A stretch of DNA of 64,000 nt, from positions 5,912,501-5,976,500 of the forward strand of contig CM042993.1 in the NCBI GenBank assembly GCA_023678885.1, in the 5' to 3' direction. Position 1 is the first letter of the stretch. Each line of letters starts with the position of its first letter. Under the pieces are notes generated by a model. That model had not been told where the DNA came from, searched no databases, and worked only from the letters and a program-made list of their open reading frames with translations. Both the position numbers and the translations under genes were made by a program. Below are positions 33,489-46,380 of this stretch, piece after piece. This stretch comes from Pogostemon cablin. Lineage: Eukaryota > Streptophyta > Magnoliopsida > Lamiales > Lamiaceae.

Positions 33489-36400
33489 ATGGTTGAATTG
33501 ATAAATGAATTGGAAAAGCTTGGAATAGAAATTGAAAGGGAAACCTAAATCAATTTATTCTTCACAATTTGCCTGGATGTTTTGAGCAAGTTCTACCTGA
33601 AATATGAGAGGTTGTATATGGTGGGAAACTTCTAACAAAACATGTGGCAAAAGAAAGCCATTTTTCATCATGATGTGAACAAGTTTAATATCTTATTTAC
33701 TAATGGCTGAAACATGATTAGTGATGGCATCTACTGACACGAAGTATGTAGATACTGGAATCACTAAATGTTTATCACTGAGTAAGGATAAGATTGTTAA
33801 TAACATGGGTAAAACTACAAAGATAGTGGCTATTGCAGTGGGAGTTGTTTATTTATCTCATGATAAGAATAAACGATTGATTATAAGAAATTGTCTTTAC
33901 GTACGTTTCATAAAAAGAATTTAATTTCGGTTTCTATGCATTAACGGATGGATACTTCATTTCATTTAAATGACATGGTCATAGTAATGAGGAATGAGGC
34001 TATAATCCGTTAAAGTACGTTGGTGGATAAAAAGTATACTCTTGAATCATGTACATCCCACAGATGCAATAAATAGTAATTAAATAATACATCTTCTAAT
34101 ATTAGTAAGAGAAAGGAACCTTCGAAAATGAACTAAACATACATTTGGCGTCTATGACTAATTTATTTTACTTGAGTAGGATTCAAAAGTTGATAGCCGA
34201 TAGACCGTAAGGTTTATCTGAAGTGGAAACTATCGGACTTGCGAGTCTTGCTTGGAAGTAAAAATGATTAACTGCCTTTTCAAGGTTGTGGGGTGTAGAG
34301 CCAAAGATATATATGTTGGAATTAGTTCATTCTGATTCAAGTGAACCTAATATTATCCAGGCGAGAGGTGGTTATGAATATTCAAAGATTATTTTGGAAA
34401 CCAATATATTTATATGATGCACTGCATGTCTAAGTTCTTTGATTAATTCAAGAATTATAAGGCTGGTACAGTGAAGCGTCATGGAAAATATATTAAGTCA
34501 TTACGATTCAATCATGATGGCGAATACCTCTTGGGATAGTTAGGAGCTATTGATCAGAAGTTGAGATTAAATCTCAAGTTGACTACACCGGGTATGCCCC
34601 AAACTGAATGGTGTGGTGGATAGAAGGAATAAGGCTCTTATGGTTATGATTAGATAGATGATGAATTATTTGGAATAATTAAATTCATTTTATGGATATG
34701 CCCTAGATACAGTAATTCGTGAAACATTTGTCTGTATATGGGATATCCTAGAAAAATGGAGGGTGATTTATTTAGTCCAAAAGATCGAAGGGTAATTGTT
34801 AACACAATAACTAGATTTTTGGAAAAGGACTATGTAATAAATCACAAACCCTTGTATGAGTTGTTCTAAAGGAAGTGAGAGGAAAACACGAAGTAAAAGT
34901 ACCAAGTGTACAAGAGGATATACCATAAGGTAAACTGTAACGCGTGTCACGTCTGATACATAATTACATGTAGTGCCTTGTCGTAGTGGGAGGGTTGTTT
35001 GACAACCCATAAATATATATTTTGGGAGAGTCGTGAGACTTGATCCCTAGTAAACATGGTATTGTCCCACGGATACGACGTAACACTACAAGATGAAAAT
35101 ACGGAATCTTAGCAAGATGCAATGAATGATGAAATAGAATCTATGGATTCTAAATTAAGTCTGGAGCTTGAACGATCACTAAAATAGTATAAAAGCCATT
35201 GCAAGTGGTCATAGGGAAATAAAAGAGGATCATACGGAAAGATAAAAATCTTGGAAGCAAAGCTTGTTGCGAAAAGATGTACTCAAAAAGAAATGGTTCG
35301 ATTATGAGGGAACATATTCGCTGGTAGCTATGCTTAAATGGATCCGAATTCTTTTATTTATTGCTGCTCATATTGAATTATGAGGAATAGCAAATAGATG
35401 TCAAGACAGCTTTCCTGATTGGAAGTCTTGAGGAAAACATCTATGTGAAGCAACCAGAGTAATTCATTGCAAAGTACTAATAGCATTTTGATAGTAAGCT
35501 TAAAATTGTCCAGCGATAGACTAAAGCAAGCTTTAAGATCGTAAAGCATCTGTTTTGATTAGGTAATCCAGTGGCATGGATTTAAATCAATGAGCGGATG
35601 AGTCTTGTGTGTTGTAAAGAGTGACGGAAACGTGATGGTGTTTCTTGTACTATACGTAGATAGTATCTTGCTCATTAGAGACAATGAAAGAGTATTATCG
35701 GGCGTATGGGTACGGTTAATAAAGCGGTAGAGATGAAGGACTTAAGAAAGGTAAAATATATCCTTTTGATCACGGTAATACGGATCACAAGAAAGGATAT
35801 TATGCTTATCTCAAGTTTCATAAAATGATACAGTCCATACTCGTTTAGCATGTAAATTTATCTAAGTGAATGTGTCTTTGAGACACAAGAAGAAGATAAA
35901 GAGGATGAAAGCGGTTCCTTATGTTTTGGCGAATAAGGAAGCTTAATCTAAGGAATGCTATGAACGGTGTTGGATATCTGTTTTGCTGAATGCATGAACA
36001 GTGGGTATCAACGTAACCCGGAACAAGAATGATGAACTGTGGTAAGACATATATAAAGTGCCTGAGAAGGACTGGAAATTATATGTGGACTTACTGGACA
36101 GATTCACTGCTTCTTGCGGATTACATAGATTCAGATTTTTTAGTCAGATTGGACGGTAGTAAATTCACCTCAAAGGTTATGTGTTTATTCTTAGGAAGTA
36201 GAGTCATAATGTGGAGGAGTGTTATATAGAAATATATTTGTGACTCCGGACTCCATCATGGAAAGATGATGAATTGGAGCCTATGAGGCAGCCAAAGTAT
36301 CTATATGACTCTAGAGACTTCATGATGGACTTTGAAGTGTTTCTAAGTTTGCCCAAGGTAATCACAATTTACATTGATGATATTGGTGCAGTTGCAAACT

Positions 36401-36566
36401 TGAAGAAATCACAAGTCCATAAGGCAATTAAACACATGGAGCGCGAGTACCACCTGTTACGAGAAATCGTATGATGAGGGGAAGGTTGTTGTCGCCTAGA
36501 TTGCATCAGATGATGACCTAGTAAACCATTTACAAGGACCATAAGGCGAGAGTTTTTAATGGTCAT
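33489..36566 (+). pseudogene. Copia gag-pol remnants (unit 2)
   Basis: Gag piece near 33489; protease piece 33721-33924 with D-T-G codons at 33751-33759; integrase 34312-34870; reverse transcriptase about 35270-35730; RNase H 36029-36474. Here one RT stretch is better kept than in unit 1 (FDYEGTYSLVAMLKWIRILL), and the active site reads Y-V-D-S, against Y-I-D-N in unit 1. The stop after KQPE and the stop after YLLG are shared with all other copies. Confidence 0.88.
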
Positions 36567-36636
36567 GTAGTGGGAGTAGGAATCAGATGTATGGCAGAAG
36601 ACATGACAGCATAGTCTTTTAGTATAAGTGGGAGAT

Positions 36637-37840
36637 TGTTGGATTGTATACTAAAAGTCTAGCTTTAGTATGAACAATGTCATAACAATATTTGAAATGA
36701 GAATCATTGATCAAATGATTGTATCTTATAATTTATTTTATAAGCATGATGCAATAGTCCATTTACTTTATACTGTAGATAATATGTTATGCGACAACAC
36801 GCAGAAGATCATATTATCGGTTTCCTTATAAAGTATAAACAGATGCTCACAACTGAGATAGGCGGGGACTCTCTATCGGTATGGTTGTAGTGTGGTTTGG
36901 TATTAGCTTGTCTTGGCTATAGAATCACATTAGTGCACTTGTGTGTATTGAGCAGGACCGCTTGAGATCGTTCTTCTTATACTGACTATATAGTAGAACT
37001 TGATCTCTGTTATTATGGAAGTTCGTGCTCTTATTCCCTATACAATAACCTCGATACGTAGGGCAGTATGTATTTCTTTGATTCATCAATGGGTGAGATT
37101 TAAAAGTATTTAATCAATATACTCGGTGAGTTGGGAAGTAGTGTTGTCTCTATGGTGTGCTGTTGATTGTAGAAGGAATCCATGTCCGACATAGGTTGAT
37201 GATGTCCCCTTGAGGAGCTCATAAGGTTTATCATGTAAATCTTGCAAGTGGATTAATTTCCGGCATGATAATAAGGTTGAGTGGTACTACCCTCGGATGA
37301 GATATTAATTAATTTGAGTTGTCAGTAACTTAATTAATTAATGGACATTGTTTTTTCTTAAACATGGGGAGACCATCGGGCTTATAATAAGAAGGAGCCC
37401 AGAACATAATTTTGGGATTGGAAGGGTAGTGCAGTAATAATATTTTAGTTGACTATATTATTATTATTGGATTTAATTAAAAGCTTTGGGCTAAGCTTGG
37501 TTAATTAAATTCAATTGAGGCCCAGCCCAATTTCTCCTCCTGGTCCCTGCTGTAGCCCAACTATATAAGTCATCTCAGCTCCTGTTAACCCTAAGTCAGT
37601 GCCTCATTTTACAGTTAGAAAAGAACAGGAGCAGATTGAGAGAATCCTGCGGATTGTTGCCCACACAACAGCAGGATTCGACTTGGGACATACAGCAGAA
37701 GATTGAGAGGTGGTTCTCTGCTGTTCATCCTCTACATCAACCCAGAAGTACGGTAAACATATTTGTTTAATTGCTTCCGCTGATTGTTTGCCTGAATTCC
37801 TTAACGGATCACGTTGAACCACACGATCCATTTGCCAATA
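36637..37840 (+). repeat. Copia 3' LTR (unit 2)
   Basis: 1204 bp, aligned base for base with 9391-10594, with TATATAA near 37562 and a terminal CA to TA change. Confidence 0.92.
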
Positions 37841-37845
37841 TTATC

Positions 37846-38101
37846 ACCATCCCTCAAGGACCATTCGATTTCTCCAATCGAATACATCTTTCGGGTACTC
37901 AAACCAAATAAGTATATTATATTGTTCGGGTACTACAACCGAACACAATATAAACTTTTAATTATTAGAATAGTATTTATATCTTATTAATTTTGAATAT
38001 TTAATTTAATTATTTTTAAGTACATTTTGCAAATTCAAAAATACGAATAGCTGATTCTATAAAATACGAATATCCCGCGTATTACGCGGGCTTCGTACTA
38101 G
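37846..38101 (+). mobile_element. Helitron 3' end (unit 2)
   Basis: Same hairpin CCCGCGTATTACGCGGG at 38074-38090 and terminal CTAG at 38098-38101, followed by T. The 5' end was not located, so the start is nominal. Confidence 0.7.
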
Positions 38102-38647
38102 TAGAGAAATACATCTAATTGTTTTCTCTTTTAAGTATGCGCATTCAAGGGTTATCCTGATTTATCTTGCAATGGAAGACATTCAATTCTGAAGGTTAAG
38201 AAAACAAGTTTCCACAAATTCTTTTTAGAGCAATGCTGTTAATTGCACAAACTTTTATACTAAATTGATTCGAAAAGACAAAAATAACCTTAATTTAAAT
38301 ACATCAAAGATTAAATTGATGTAGCCAATATCAATAAAGGTTACATAACTTACATTGGTGCAACACTGGGGTAGTTGGGAATCAGTTGCGGAGGGAGGTG
38401 TACAAGGAGCTCAAATTTAAAAATAAAAATATAGTATATGTATAATTATTTGTAAATAAATTAGTTTCTACCCCCAAATTATTTATTATAACACAAATTT
38501 ATACAATAAATATTGATGATAACGTTAAATTACTTTTTACAAATAAAAATTTGACGGTATTAACAATAATTATAATTTTTTAATTTTAAATTATTTATTA
38601 TACGATTTTAAATATCAAACCGTCACTAATTATTTCACAATTTGCTT
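38102..38647. other. AT-rich intergenic DNA, no gene seen (unit 2)
   Basis: Counterpart of 10857-11402, with no supported feature. Confidence 0.6.
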
Positions 38648-38878
38648 TTTGATTCGTCCCAAAACTTATGTACATTTTTTAAAATGATAAATACATCTTA
38701 ATAATACTCACTTTTTACATGCATATTAATAATTTTATGCACATTTTTCATTAATTTATCTAAAATACTCAATTTTTACGCACATTGCAATAATTTTACA
38801 CATATTCATACATAAAAAAAGAATTTCTTAATCTCCGTGTACAAAAAATACATGCGTTACTTACCAAAACGGAGGGAG
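38648..38878. mobile_element. Stowaway-like MITE (unit 2)
   Basis: Counterpart of 11403-11633, with right end ACGGAGGGAG followed by TA at 38879-38880. Confidence 0.6.
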
Positions 38879-39558
38879 TAATATTTTTTATAATTATATG
38901 TCGTATAAAAAAAATTCGGGAATGTGAGAATATTGCAGGTGGTTTTAAGGTTACTGGGATTCTAAAACTAATGAGCTCCATTTATTCACTATACAACACT
39001 TCAAAAGTCTTCTATTGATCTACATACACATTTTTTTTCTTGTAAAATTCAACTTGTTTACTAATAACCTCTTTTTTTTTTTTTTAATATAGAAAAATCT
39101 GCGTGCAGTTTTCTTCGAAGGACAAAGTAGGTGAGGAGAAGAATGTGTTATTCAACTAATTTTGGATGGATGTCAAATTTAATTTTTGGATTAATTAATA
39201 AATATAATTAAAGGTTATTTTAATTTTTTCAAACTATTTAAATTAAAATAGATTGAAAAATCTAAGAACCGATCAGCCCACATGTAAAATGAAATAAACA
39301 CCAATGCCTTGAAAAATCACTTTTCTTAATTGCGAATTAATTAGTAATTTGTAAATACCCTTAATTAATTTTGTAAAATTATACAACAAACAAATGAGTC
39401 ATACCCCAATATTGACATGTAAAACGAAATAAAAAGTGACGCCTATAAAAATCGTGTATATATATATTATACAGATTTTAAAATGACAATCTAAAATTAT
39501 AGTATTATTATAAAAATTAACCCAACATTTAAGCAAAAGATGTGTGTTTCTTTTCTAT

Positions 39559-39597
<39 letters not shown>

Positions 39598-41414
39598 TTT
39601 TTCCTTCCTTTTTTTCTATTCAATTACAGTATATATTTACTTAATTAAATCCTCCTTTTCTTTTTCTCCTAATTAATTAAATTATACCATTTATTTTTAT
39701 TTTGAATATGATCGTATTATTTTTTTGCATTATTAATAGTTGCAACATTTTCTTTTCTAGTTTTCTTCGTTAATTAATTTTCTGGTTTTAATTTCCATTA
39801 AGTTATGTATTAATTTGGTATATTGTATATTATATACTAAAATTTTCAAAAATTACAATTATATAAGCCTTTTTTACTATCACAATTAATTTTAGAGCTT
39901 GTTCAATAAAATTAGTTTCATGTAGAATCGGATCAGCTATCACCTTATATATATGATAAATTAATTTTCTTTTAAATATCAAAGTATTACTCTTAAAATT
40001 TTAATATAATAAAAATCCAATCAATTATTTTCATGAGTAATAATTTACCATTTAAAATTATAATTGTACATATAAATTAATTTCCATACCATTATTTACT
40101 TTAATTTAATCAGATATATGAATTTAAAAATAAATCGTGCCACTAATTTGTATACATATCCCTATTTACGTAGGTAGGTGCAAACGCATTCTTTTGCAAA
40201 CTCATGCAAGAAAAAAACATATTTAAGCAATTAATTATCTTCATAATTAATTTTTGTAGGTCTGCAAATTTGAGTTACATCACATAAGTTTAAAATTTGT
40301 GGATGTACATCTGCATTAAAGCTTTGCAAGTCAGATCTCTGAATATTTATTATTATATAAAAAAATTAAATAATTATATTAGATGCAAAATATTAATTTA
40401 ATTGTTTATTAACGTTAAATGAAATGTTAATAATAAAGTAGTATCTTTCAAAAATTTATTCTTTGAAATCAGGTCATGATCCAGGCACTCATTTAAAAAA
40501 TTTCAGCACAAATAATTATTCAAAGGAAATATATATACATTACATAATATAATTAAGTTTTAATTTAATGTGAAACAATTTCTCGATTAAGTAACAGTGA
40601 AGTAGATTTAAAATTACGAGTTTTGAAATACAAATTATACTATACGTAGATCCAAGATGACAATTTTATTAACATGCATGTTATTAAATTATTTCACATT
40701 TCATGCCGCAAGACATGGAGGAAGGCAAAAACTAATGTAATACCACGTCACGGAATGATTTTGGTAGGATGTATAAGAAGTAATAATATTTTACAGTAAA
40801 GTAATAGATAAAAAGATAGTAATGCAAGTAAACTATTTCCTCAATAATTTATAATATAAATAAAAAAATAATATTTTTAATTAAAAGTGATAACTAATTA
40901 AAAAATGTGAAGCAATGTTACCAAATTGTCCCTAAAATATATGGATATATAAAGGAGTGGGAATTTGTCGAAAATTTTGATAAATCACATTTGTCGTATT
41001 GAAAAAGAGAAAAAAAAAAACTACCTATTTTAATTCATGAGAAGTGATAATTATACAATTAAAATATTTCATGCATGAAATTTTTATAAGATGGATTAGA
41101 TGAATTAAAGATGATAATGAAAGTAATAATTAATAAGAAAAAATAAAATGAATACGCCAATTAATCAACAAGTTTCACATGCTCTAAGAAATGATAAATT
41201 TTGTATAGTGCAGCCTATACTATACTATTAATTAATACTATTATTCTTCAATATTTCAGCATATACAGAATTTTGAGTAAATATCACACAGTGATTAATT
41301 CATACTGCATAATTAATATCTTAACACAATTAATTAATTTTTGCAGACAGACAACACATGCATGCATGGCCATTCCATTCAACCCTCCCAGGCCATTATG
41401 TATATATTTGGGTT
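38879..41414. other. AT-rich intergenic DNA with ATTT microsatellite and empty insertion site (unit 2)
   Basis: The ATTT run at 39556-39602 is two repeats longer than in unit 1. Single-copy TAGATAAAA at 40805-40813 is the empty site of the unit 1 MULE-like insertion. A 17-bp extra segment lies near 40740. TATA-like sequence about 41402-41409 precedes the proline-rich protein gene. No gene is seen. Confidence 0.65.
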
Positions 41415-41459
41415 AGCGATGAAAATATTTCATCGCTATTTTTCCGTTTTCTTGTAGTG
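41415..41459 (-). mobile_element. CACTA transposon terminus (unit 2)
   Basis: Same as 14452-14496: hairpin at 41415-41437 and the minus-strand CACTACAAGAAAACGG end, 30 bp before the next ATG. Confidence 0.6.
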
Positions 41460-41489
41460 ATATCCAACATATTCATTCGAGTTTGATCC

Positions 41490-42158
41490 ATGATGATGGA
41501 TAGTCATGTTTGCAGGTCATGCAGCATCATCATTGTGGCTATGGTCATCATGACATCTCCATCCCATGCAGCTCGTCGGCTCTCGTCTGAGCCGAAACGG
41601 GGCTCCGACTTTTCCTGGTTTACTCCGAACCCGTTTCAACCCACGGTACCTAACTTATTGCCCCCTATTCCCAACTTATTACCCCCCATTCCAAATTTGT
41701 TGCCCCCCATTCCAAATTTGTTGCCCCCCGTTCCCAATTTATTGCCCCCCATCCCAAATTTGTTGCCCCCCGTTCCCAACATATTGCCCCCGGTAAGATT
41801 GCCGCTGCCATCGTCGCCGTCGCCGTCGCCTCCTGCTCCAGGCTTATTGCTCCCCATTCCAAATTTGTTTCCCCCCGTTCCCAACTTACTGCCCCCGGTA
41901 AGTTTGCCACTGCCGCTGCCGTCGCCTCCTAATCCAAGTTTATTGCCCCCCATTCCAAATTTGTTGCCCCCAATTCCAAACTTATTGCCCCCCGTTCCCA
42001 ACTTATTGCCTCCAGTAAGATTGCCGTTTTCGCCGTCGCCTCCTACTCCAGGCTTAGGGTTCAACCTACCGTCTTTCGGTGGATCGCCGCCGCATCGCAC
42101 CACCGTAGGCGACGTGAAAACCGCTTCTATTTCGTTGGTTGCACCGACGTCCGGCTGA
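41490..42158 (+). CDS. Secreted heptad-repeat proline-rich protein (unit 2 copy)
   Basis: Intact 222-residue frame with the same signal peptide, three heptad blocks of PNLLPP(I/V) at 54-102, 118-137 and 150-176, and the same tail as the unit 1 copy. By eye only two bases differ within the frame and both change the protein: F42 becomes S and P121 becomes L. The heptad number is unchanged, although such 21-bp repeats are prone to slippage. No frameshift or stop is present. Both copies keep the CACTA-derived sequence just upstream, so they likely share the same regulation. Function is unknown; an extracellular or wall role is inferred from composition and signal peptide. Confidence 0.8.
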   Translation: MMMDSHVCRSCSIIIVAMVIMTSPSHAARRLSSEPKRGSDFSWFTPNPFQPTVPNLLPPIPNLLPPIPNLLPPIPNLLPPVPNLLPPIPNLLPPVPNILPPVRLPLPSSPSPSPPAPGLLLPIPNLFPPVPNLLPPVSLPLPLPSPPNPSLLPPIPNLLPPIPNLLPPVPNLLPPVRLPFSPSPPTPGLGFNLPSFGGSPPHRTTVGDVKTASISLVAPTSG

Positions 42159-43284
42159 GTGCTGCGTAATCTAGCAGAATAATCAAGCGTCCAGTTATAT
42201 GCTTCCACGTGGAATATTAATAATGAGTTGCCGGACGTATTTATTCCTATTTGACAAGGAGTTTTCTGTAATTTCCTTTTTAAGTTAGAAAAGGAAGATC
42301 ATATGTACTCTATTATAAATTATAAATTGTAGCACTACATTTTACTTGATACTAATTTTCAAACTACCCATATAATTGCATGAGACTCTCTCTCAAGATT
42401 AATAAAAAAAAGAAAATAAAAAGAAAAGAAAGACAATGATCATGGAGGTCAGGAAAACAAGTTTTAAATAACACTCGTGAACTCGATTGCAATAGAAATA
42501 TCTTTCATTGCAAATTTTGAAAAAGAAACTTGCACAAATTTACGGAAAAGATAAAAATATAAAAATTTCTATAGTAAATATTTGTGACATAAGCAGGCTT
42601 CTGTGATTATGTTTATGGATGTAAAAAGTATTGGATGATTCAATGAGGCTACCACATGCACTCTAGCTATGGATATTGATCAGAAAGGATTTTGTTTTAA
42701 AAATGAGAATTAATGTTGAAGTCAGAGTGATATAATGTAACCAGTGTGAGTTTATGAAGGTTACATAGTCACTATGTTGCAAATAATTCATTTGAAATGA
42801 GGATTGGAGTGAGGATCTGTAAGTGGTGACCTCAGTATTTGTGGTTTTAGGTTCGACTTTTGCTTCTTGTATGATAGTCGTATTGAAAGTTTTCTCATGA
42901 TGTGCACTATTTTGAAAGATGATCCGTGTTATTTGCTCCTGAATGTGCAACAACAGGTATGATGCATTGATAATATGGCTGACTACTTGCACAGAAGATG
43001 TCCTGATTGACAGCATCCGGTGGTATTCGCTCGCAGATATCTATCCCAGATAGAATGAACATTCTCGTATATATACAGATTGAGCTCCGATGAACCTGAT
43101 CGATGAAGGCTCAGCCGTTGAGGATCTGTATTTTAGGAGTTGATTGTCAGAATCACTACTGTGATAAAAGTAGTAGCCTTTGTGAATTACTTAACCTAAC
43201 TTGGAAATTTTGATTTCAGGTATGATATACGGGATATTATTAAAATGTAAATTTGAATTTATTAAAGTTATTTTAATTGTGTCG
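42159..43284. other. 3' flank of the gene and unassigned DNA (unit 2)
   Basis: Counterpart of 15196-16321. The 117-codon minus-strand frame (42663-43016) encodes the same residues as in unit 1, which at this low divergence says little about selection. Confidence 0.35.
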
Positions 43285-44632
43285 TGAAATTAGGCAGGTA
43301 TCAAATTGAAGCATGAACTTAAGAATTGAAAGCATGAAGCCTAAACTATAGATGAAGAAACGAAACGAGAAGACGAGGGTTTTTTAGAGTGGTTCGGCTC
43401 ACTAACGAGCCTACGTCCACTATGGAGAGAGTATCTTATTCCATATGAGAGTGTGAGGAAGATTACATGCTAAATAAATCAGCAAACCAGAAGCTATATA
43501 TACAAAGATATGTAACTAGCTAACTTATGGGACTAACTCGCTGAAGCATCTTTGAGCCTTCAGTTGGAGTATCAAACGGTTACCAAACCTAGTGAAACTA
43601 CTTCCAACTAACAGCTTATGTGGCAAGCTTTCCAGCCATATGCTCAACCGCTCCTATCTCATCCGTTTAGCCACCAAACAAACTCCTCAAACTTCCCTGC
43701 TCACCTTATGCACCGGTTGTATCCTTTTGCTGTCATCTTGATTATTTAACCAACATGATGCATCTGATTCTTCTATACATCATGTCCATATGTAATCTAA
43801 GACATATGCAAACTTAACTATGATTGAATAAGGTTTATTCTTCACAAATCTCCACCTTAAACCTTAATCAAACCATAGCAACTCTCCCTCCATTACACTA
43901 CTCCACCTTGAGTAGCACCTCTTAATAATTGCTCCAACTTGAGCAATACCTTTTACCATTGCTCAACCATGAGCAACACCTGCAACATATAAATGTTGAC
44001 TTACCGCCAAGCCACACCAAGTTCGAACCATTTTCCTAATGAAAGTGCCATTACTTTGAAGTCGATTCTAACTCACTAAGATTACCCGATGCTTCTTCTA
44101 CTTGCTCGTTGTTACCGCGCTGCTCTTAAACGCCAACGAGTCCAAGTACCACATCTCCTAGCTACCCTGTTATATCGCTACTTTCCCCGAACACCATTCA
44201 CTTATCGAAAAATCCTTTCCTTACAAACTTGTTGAGCTGACCTTATCTTCATGAAATACCAACCTGTTAAGCTGATTTCATCTCCATGGTTAACCTATGT
44301 CTTAAACTCCACATTCAGAGGAGTCCCACGTACTTGATGCATCCCTTTTCCATGCAATTGGCACTACCTTGTACCAATTCAAATCTTTGAACATGTACTG
44401 TAACCTCAAGTCATTTCTGACTCACTATCTCCATTGAGATTCACTGCTGATCGATTCAAATCTGCTTTCAAAAATCAGACTGCTTCCAGGCAGCTTCTTT
44501 CCACGCTGCTGTAATTCGAAATCCAACTCCAGCTGCCAGCTTCATCATCCACCGTCGGAGAGAAGCTGTTGCTGCCATCCAATTTCGTGCGCCACTCATC
44601 GAACTGCAGTGGTGTACTCTTGCTACGCTGGG
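43285..44632 (-). mobile_element. Inverted Copia-type 3' LTR fragment (unit 2)
   Basis: Counterpart of 16322-17669: reversed polypurine tract near 43847-43859, LTR of about 560 bp, and internal fragment cut by the Athila LTR at 44633. Confidence 0.65.
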
Positions 44633-46190
44633 TGATGAGTGATATTTTCACCTAGATTTTAGTGTCATTTTACGTGTGTTTTTGTATCATTTTATCCGTA
44701 TTTTACGTGTATTTTGGTTGTGTTTTGTATTTTTAAGGAAATATGTGAGAATAAGCTTAAATGTATAATTTCCATGTAAAATGAGATTCTAAACACGAAG
44801 AGGAAGATGTAGGAAAAAGCGGATCTCAATTCGAAGTTAAAACGAGAGAGAACGAACCAAAGACAACACAGAAAAGACAACAATATTCAGAAAAGTATTG
44901 TCTATTCAGAAGTACAAGAGATGTACAGAGAGCTGAAATTTTGCATAAAAACACGGGCAGAGGCATAAAAACACGGGCGTGTTTTTATGCAAAAGTGTCA
45001 AAACTCAAGTGCGACTTCCAGACTTCTCCCAGGGGGTATAAATACCCCCAATTACACCATTTCACCAGATTTTCGAGGGTTTGAGCTGCCACACACACAT
45101 CACACACATTTTTCTTTATTTTTCACCATCTTCTCCATCCATTCTTCATCCATCCGTCTACACTTAATCCCCTACATCAAATCCACCATCCAAGTGATCA
45201 AGGAAGCAAGGGGGAGTGAAGATTACAAGAAGAAGAAGAAGAAGAAGAAACTCCATTGAAGGACTTCAAAGGGGGAATCTAATTCTAATTTTTATGAACT
45301 TCTTTATAGTTTTGTCATGGGATTTGTAGATACAATGGTCTATGTTGTTTTCTCTATGACTATGATAGGCTAATCTCCTTTGTGAGATTAGCTCCATGAT
45401 TGGTGTTGGATAATTTAGTTTTTATGCAAATTGATTTTAATCTTGAATGAGCTTTGTGTTATTTCTATCATTGATTGTTAATTGCTTGATGTATATGATT
45501 GATTTGTGTGATTAATTGTTATGGGCATGTGATTAGGTTGGTAAATCAATTACATGTTTAGGATAGTTCATTGAATCATTTCATCATACACTTCATGTGC
45601 ATTAATTTAGAATAAGATAGGTATATCCTTCTAAATTTGGGAACCCTTTGATAGAACATTTGATTAGCTTAATCGAGAGATTAGTTGATTAGATGAGGAG
45701 ACCCAAGCTATTAGTGAATTCATAGTACCTTAAAAGGGAATATTGCCTATGATTTAGTACCTAATTAGGGAACTCGTAGAGTAATTAGTACCTAGTAGGA
45801 GGTGTTCGCTATGGTATCGATCTTAAGTGCTTTTGGGAGCCTTATTGAGGGCCTACATCCTATCCATCTTGGTAGAGAGTTTAGGTGGAATTATTGATCG
45901 CTTCTATGCTATGTCCATAATAGATTATAATCAATTGCATGATTACTTTGTTATCTATGTCATGATTGTTGCTAATCTCATCCTTGCATCATTTGGAACC
46001 CACCTTTTATCTTTGCTTTTATCTTATTTCTTGTATTAGTTTAAGTGCATTCATTTGCACGCTTATCCTCCGTCCCTTTCCATCGTCCTTATAAAACACG
46101 ATAAACTTGAGATCACTTAAACTCTAGTACCTTCCTCCCTGTGGTTCAAGAAATTCTTTAATTGGTCATCCCGACTATAACGATCAATCA
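44633..46190 (+). repeat. Athila 5' LTR (unit 2)
   Basis: 1558 bp, with the palindromic TATAAA core at about 45032-45049 and the 28-bp hairpin at about 44963-44990 conserved. Confidence 0.85.
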
Positions 46191-46192
46191 AA

Positions 46193-46209
46193 TGGCGCCG
46201 TTGCCGGGG
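46193..46209 (+). other. Athila primer-binding site (unit 2)
   Basis: TGGCGCCGTTGCCGGGG, complementary to tRNA-Asp. Confidence 0.92.
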
Positions 46210-46380
46210 AGGTAACGGTTGCTAGTAGTTTAATAAAGGATTGTTTAGAGTGGTCTTAATAAGGACATTTATTTTTATTTTTGCATCTTATATTTGCTTT
46301 ATAAAATTTTGTTCTAATTTTTCTTTCTCTTATAGGTGCACACCTTGAGAAGGAAGAAGAAAGAGAACAAACCCAAAAAT

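Larger units (their letters stand above)
29892..37840 (+). mobile_element. Forward Copia, 5'-truncated (unit 2)
   Basis: Same insertion as 2439-10594, shown by TTATC directly after the 3' LTR at 37841-37845. It lacks the first 210 bp of the 5' LTR because of the unit junction. Components: partial 5' LTR 29892-30885, primer site 30888-30899, GC-rich leader about 31086-32110, PPT 36626-36636 and 3' LTR 36637-37840, whose last bases are CCAATA rather than CCAACA. Confidence 0.93.
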
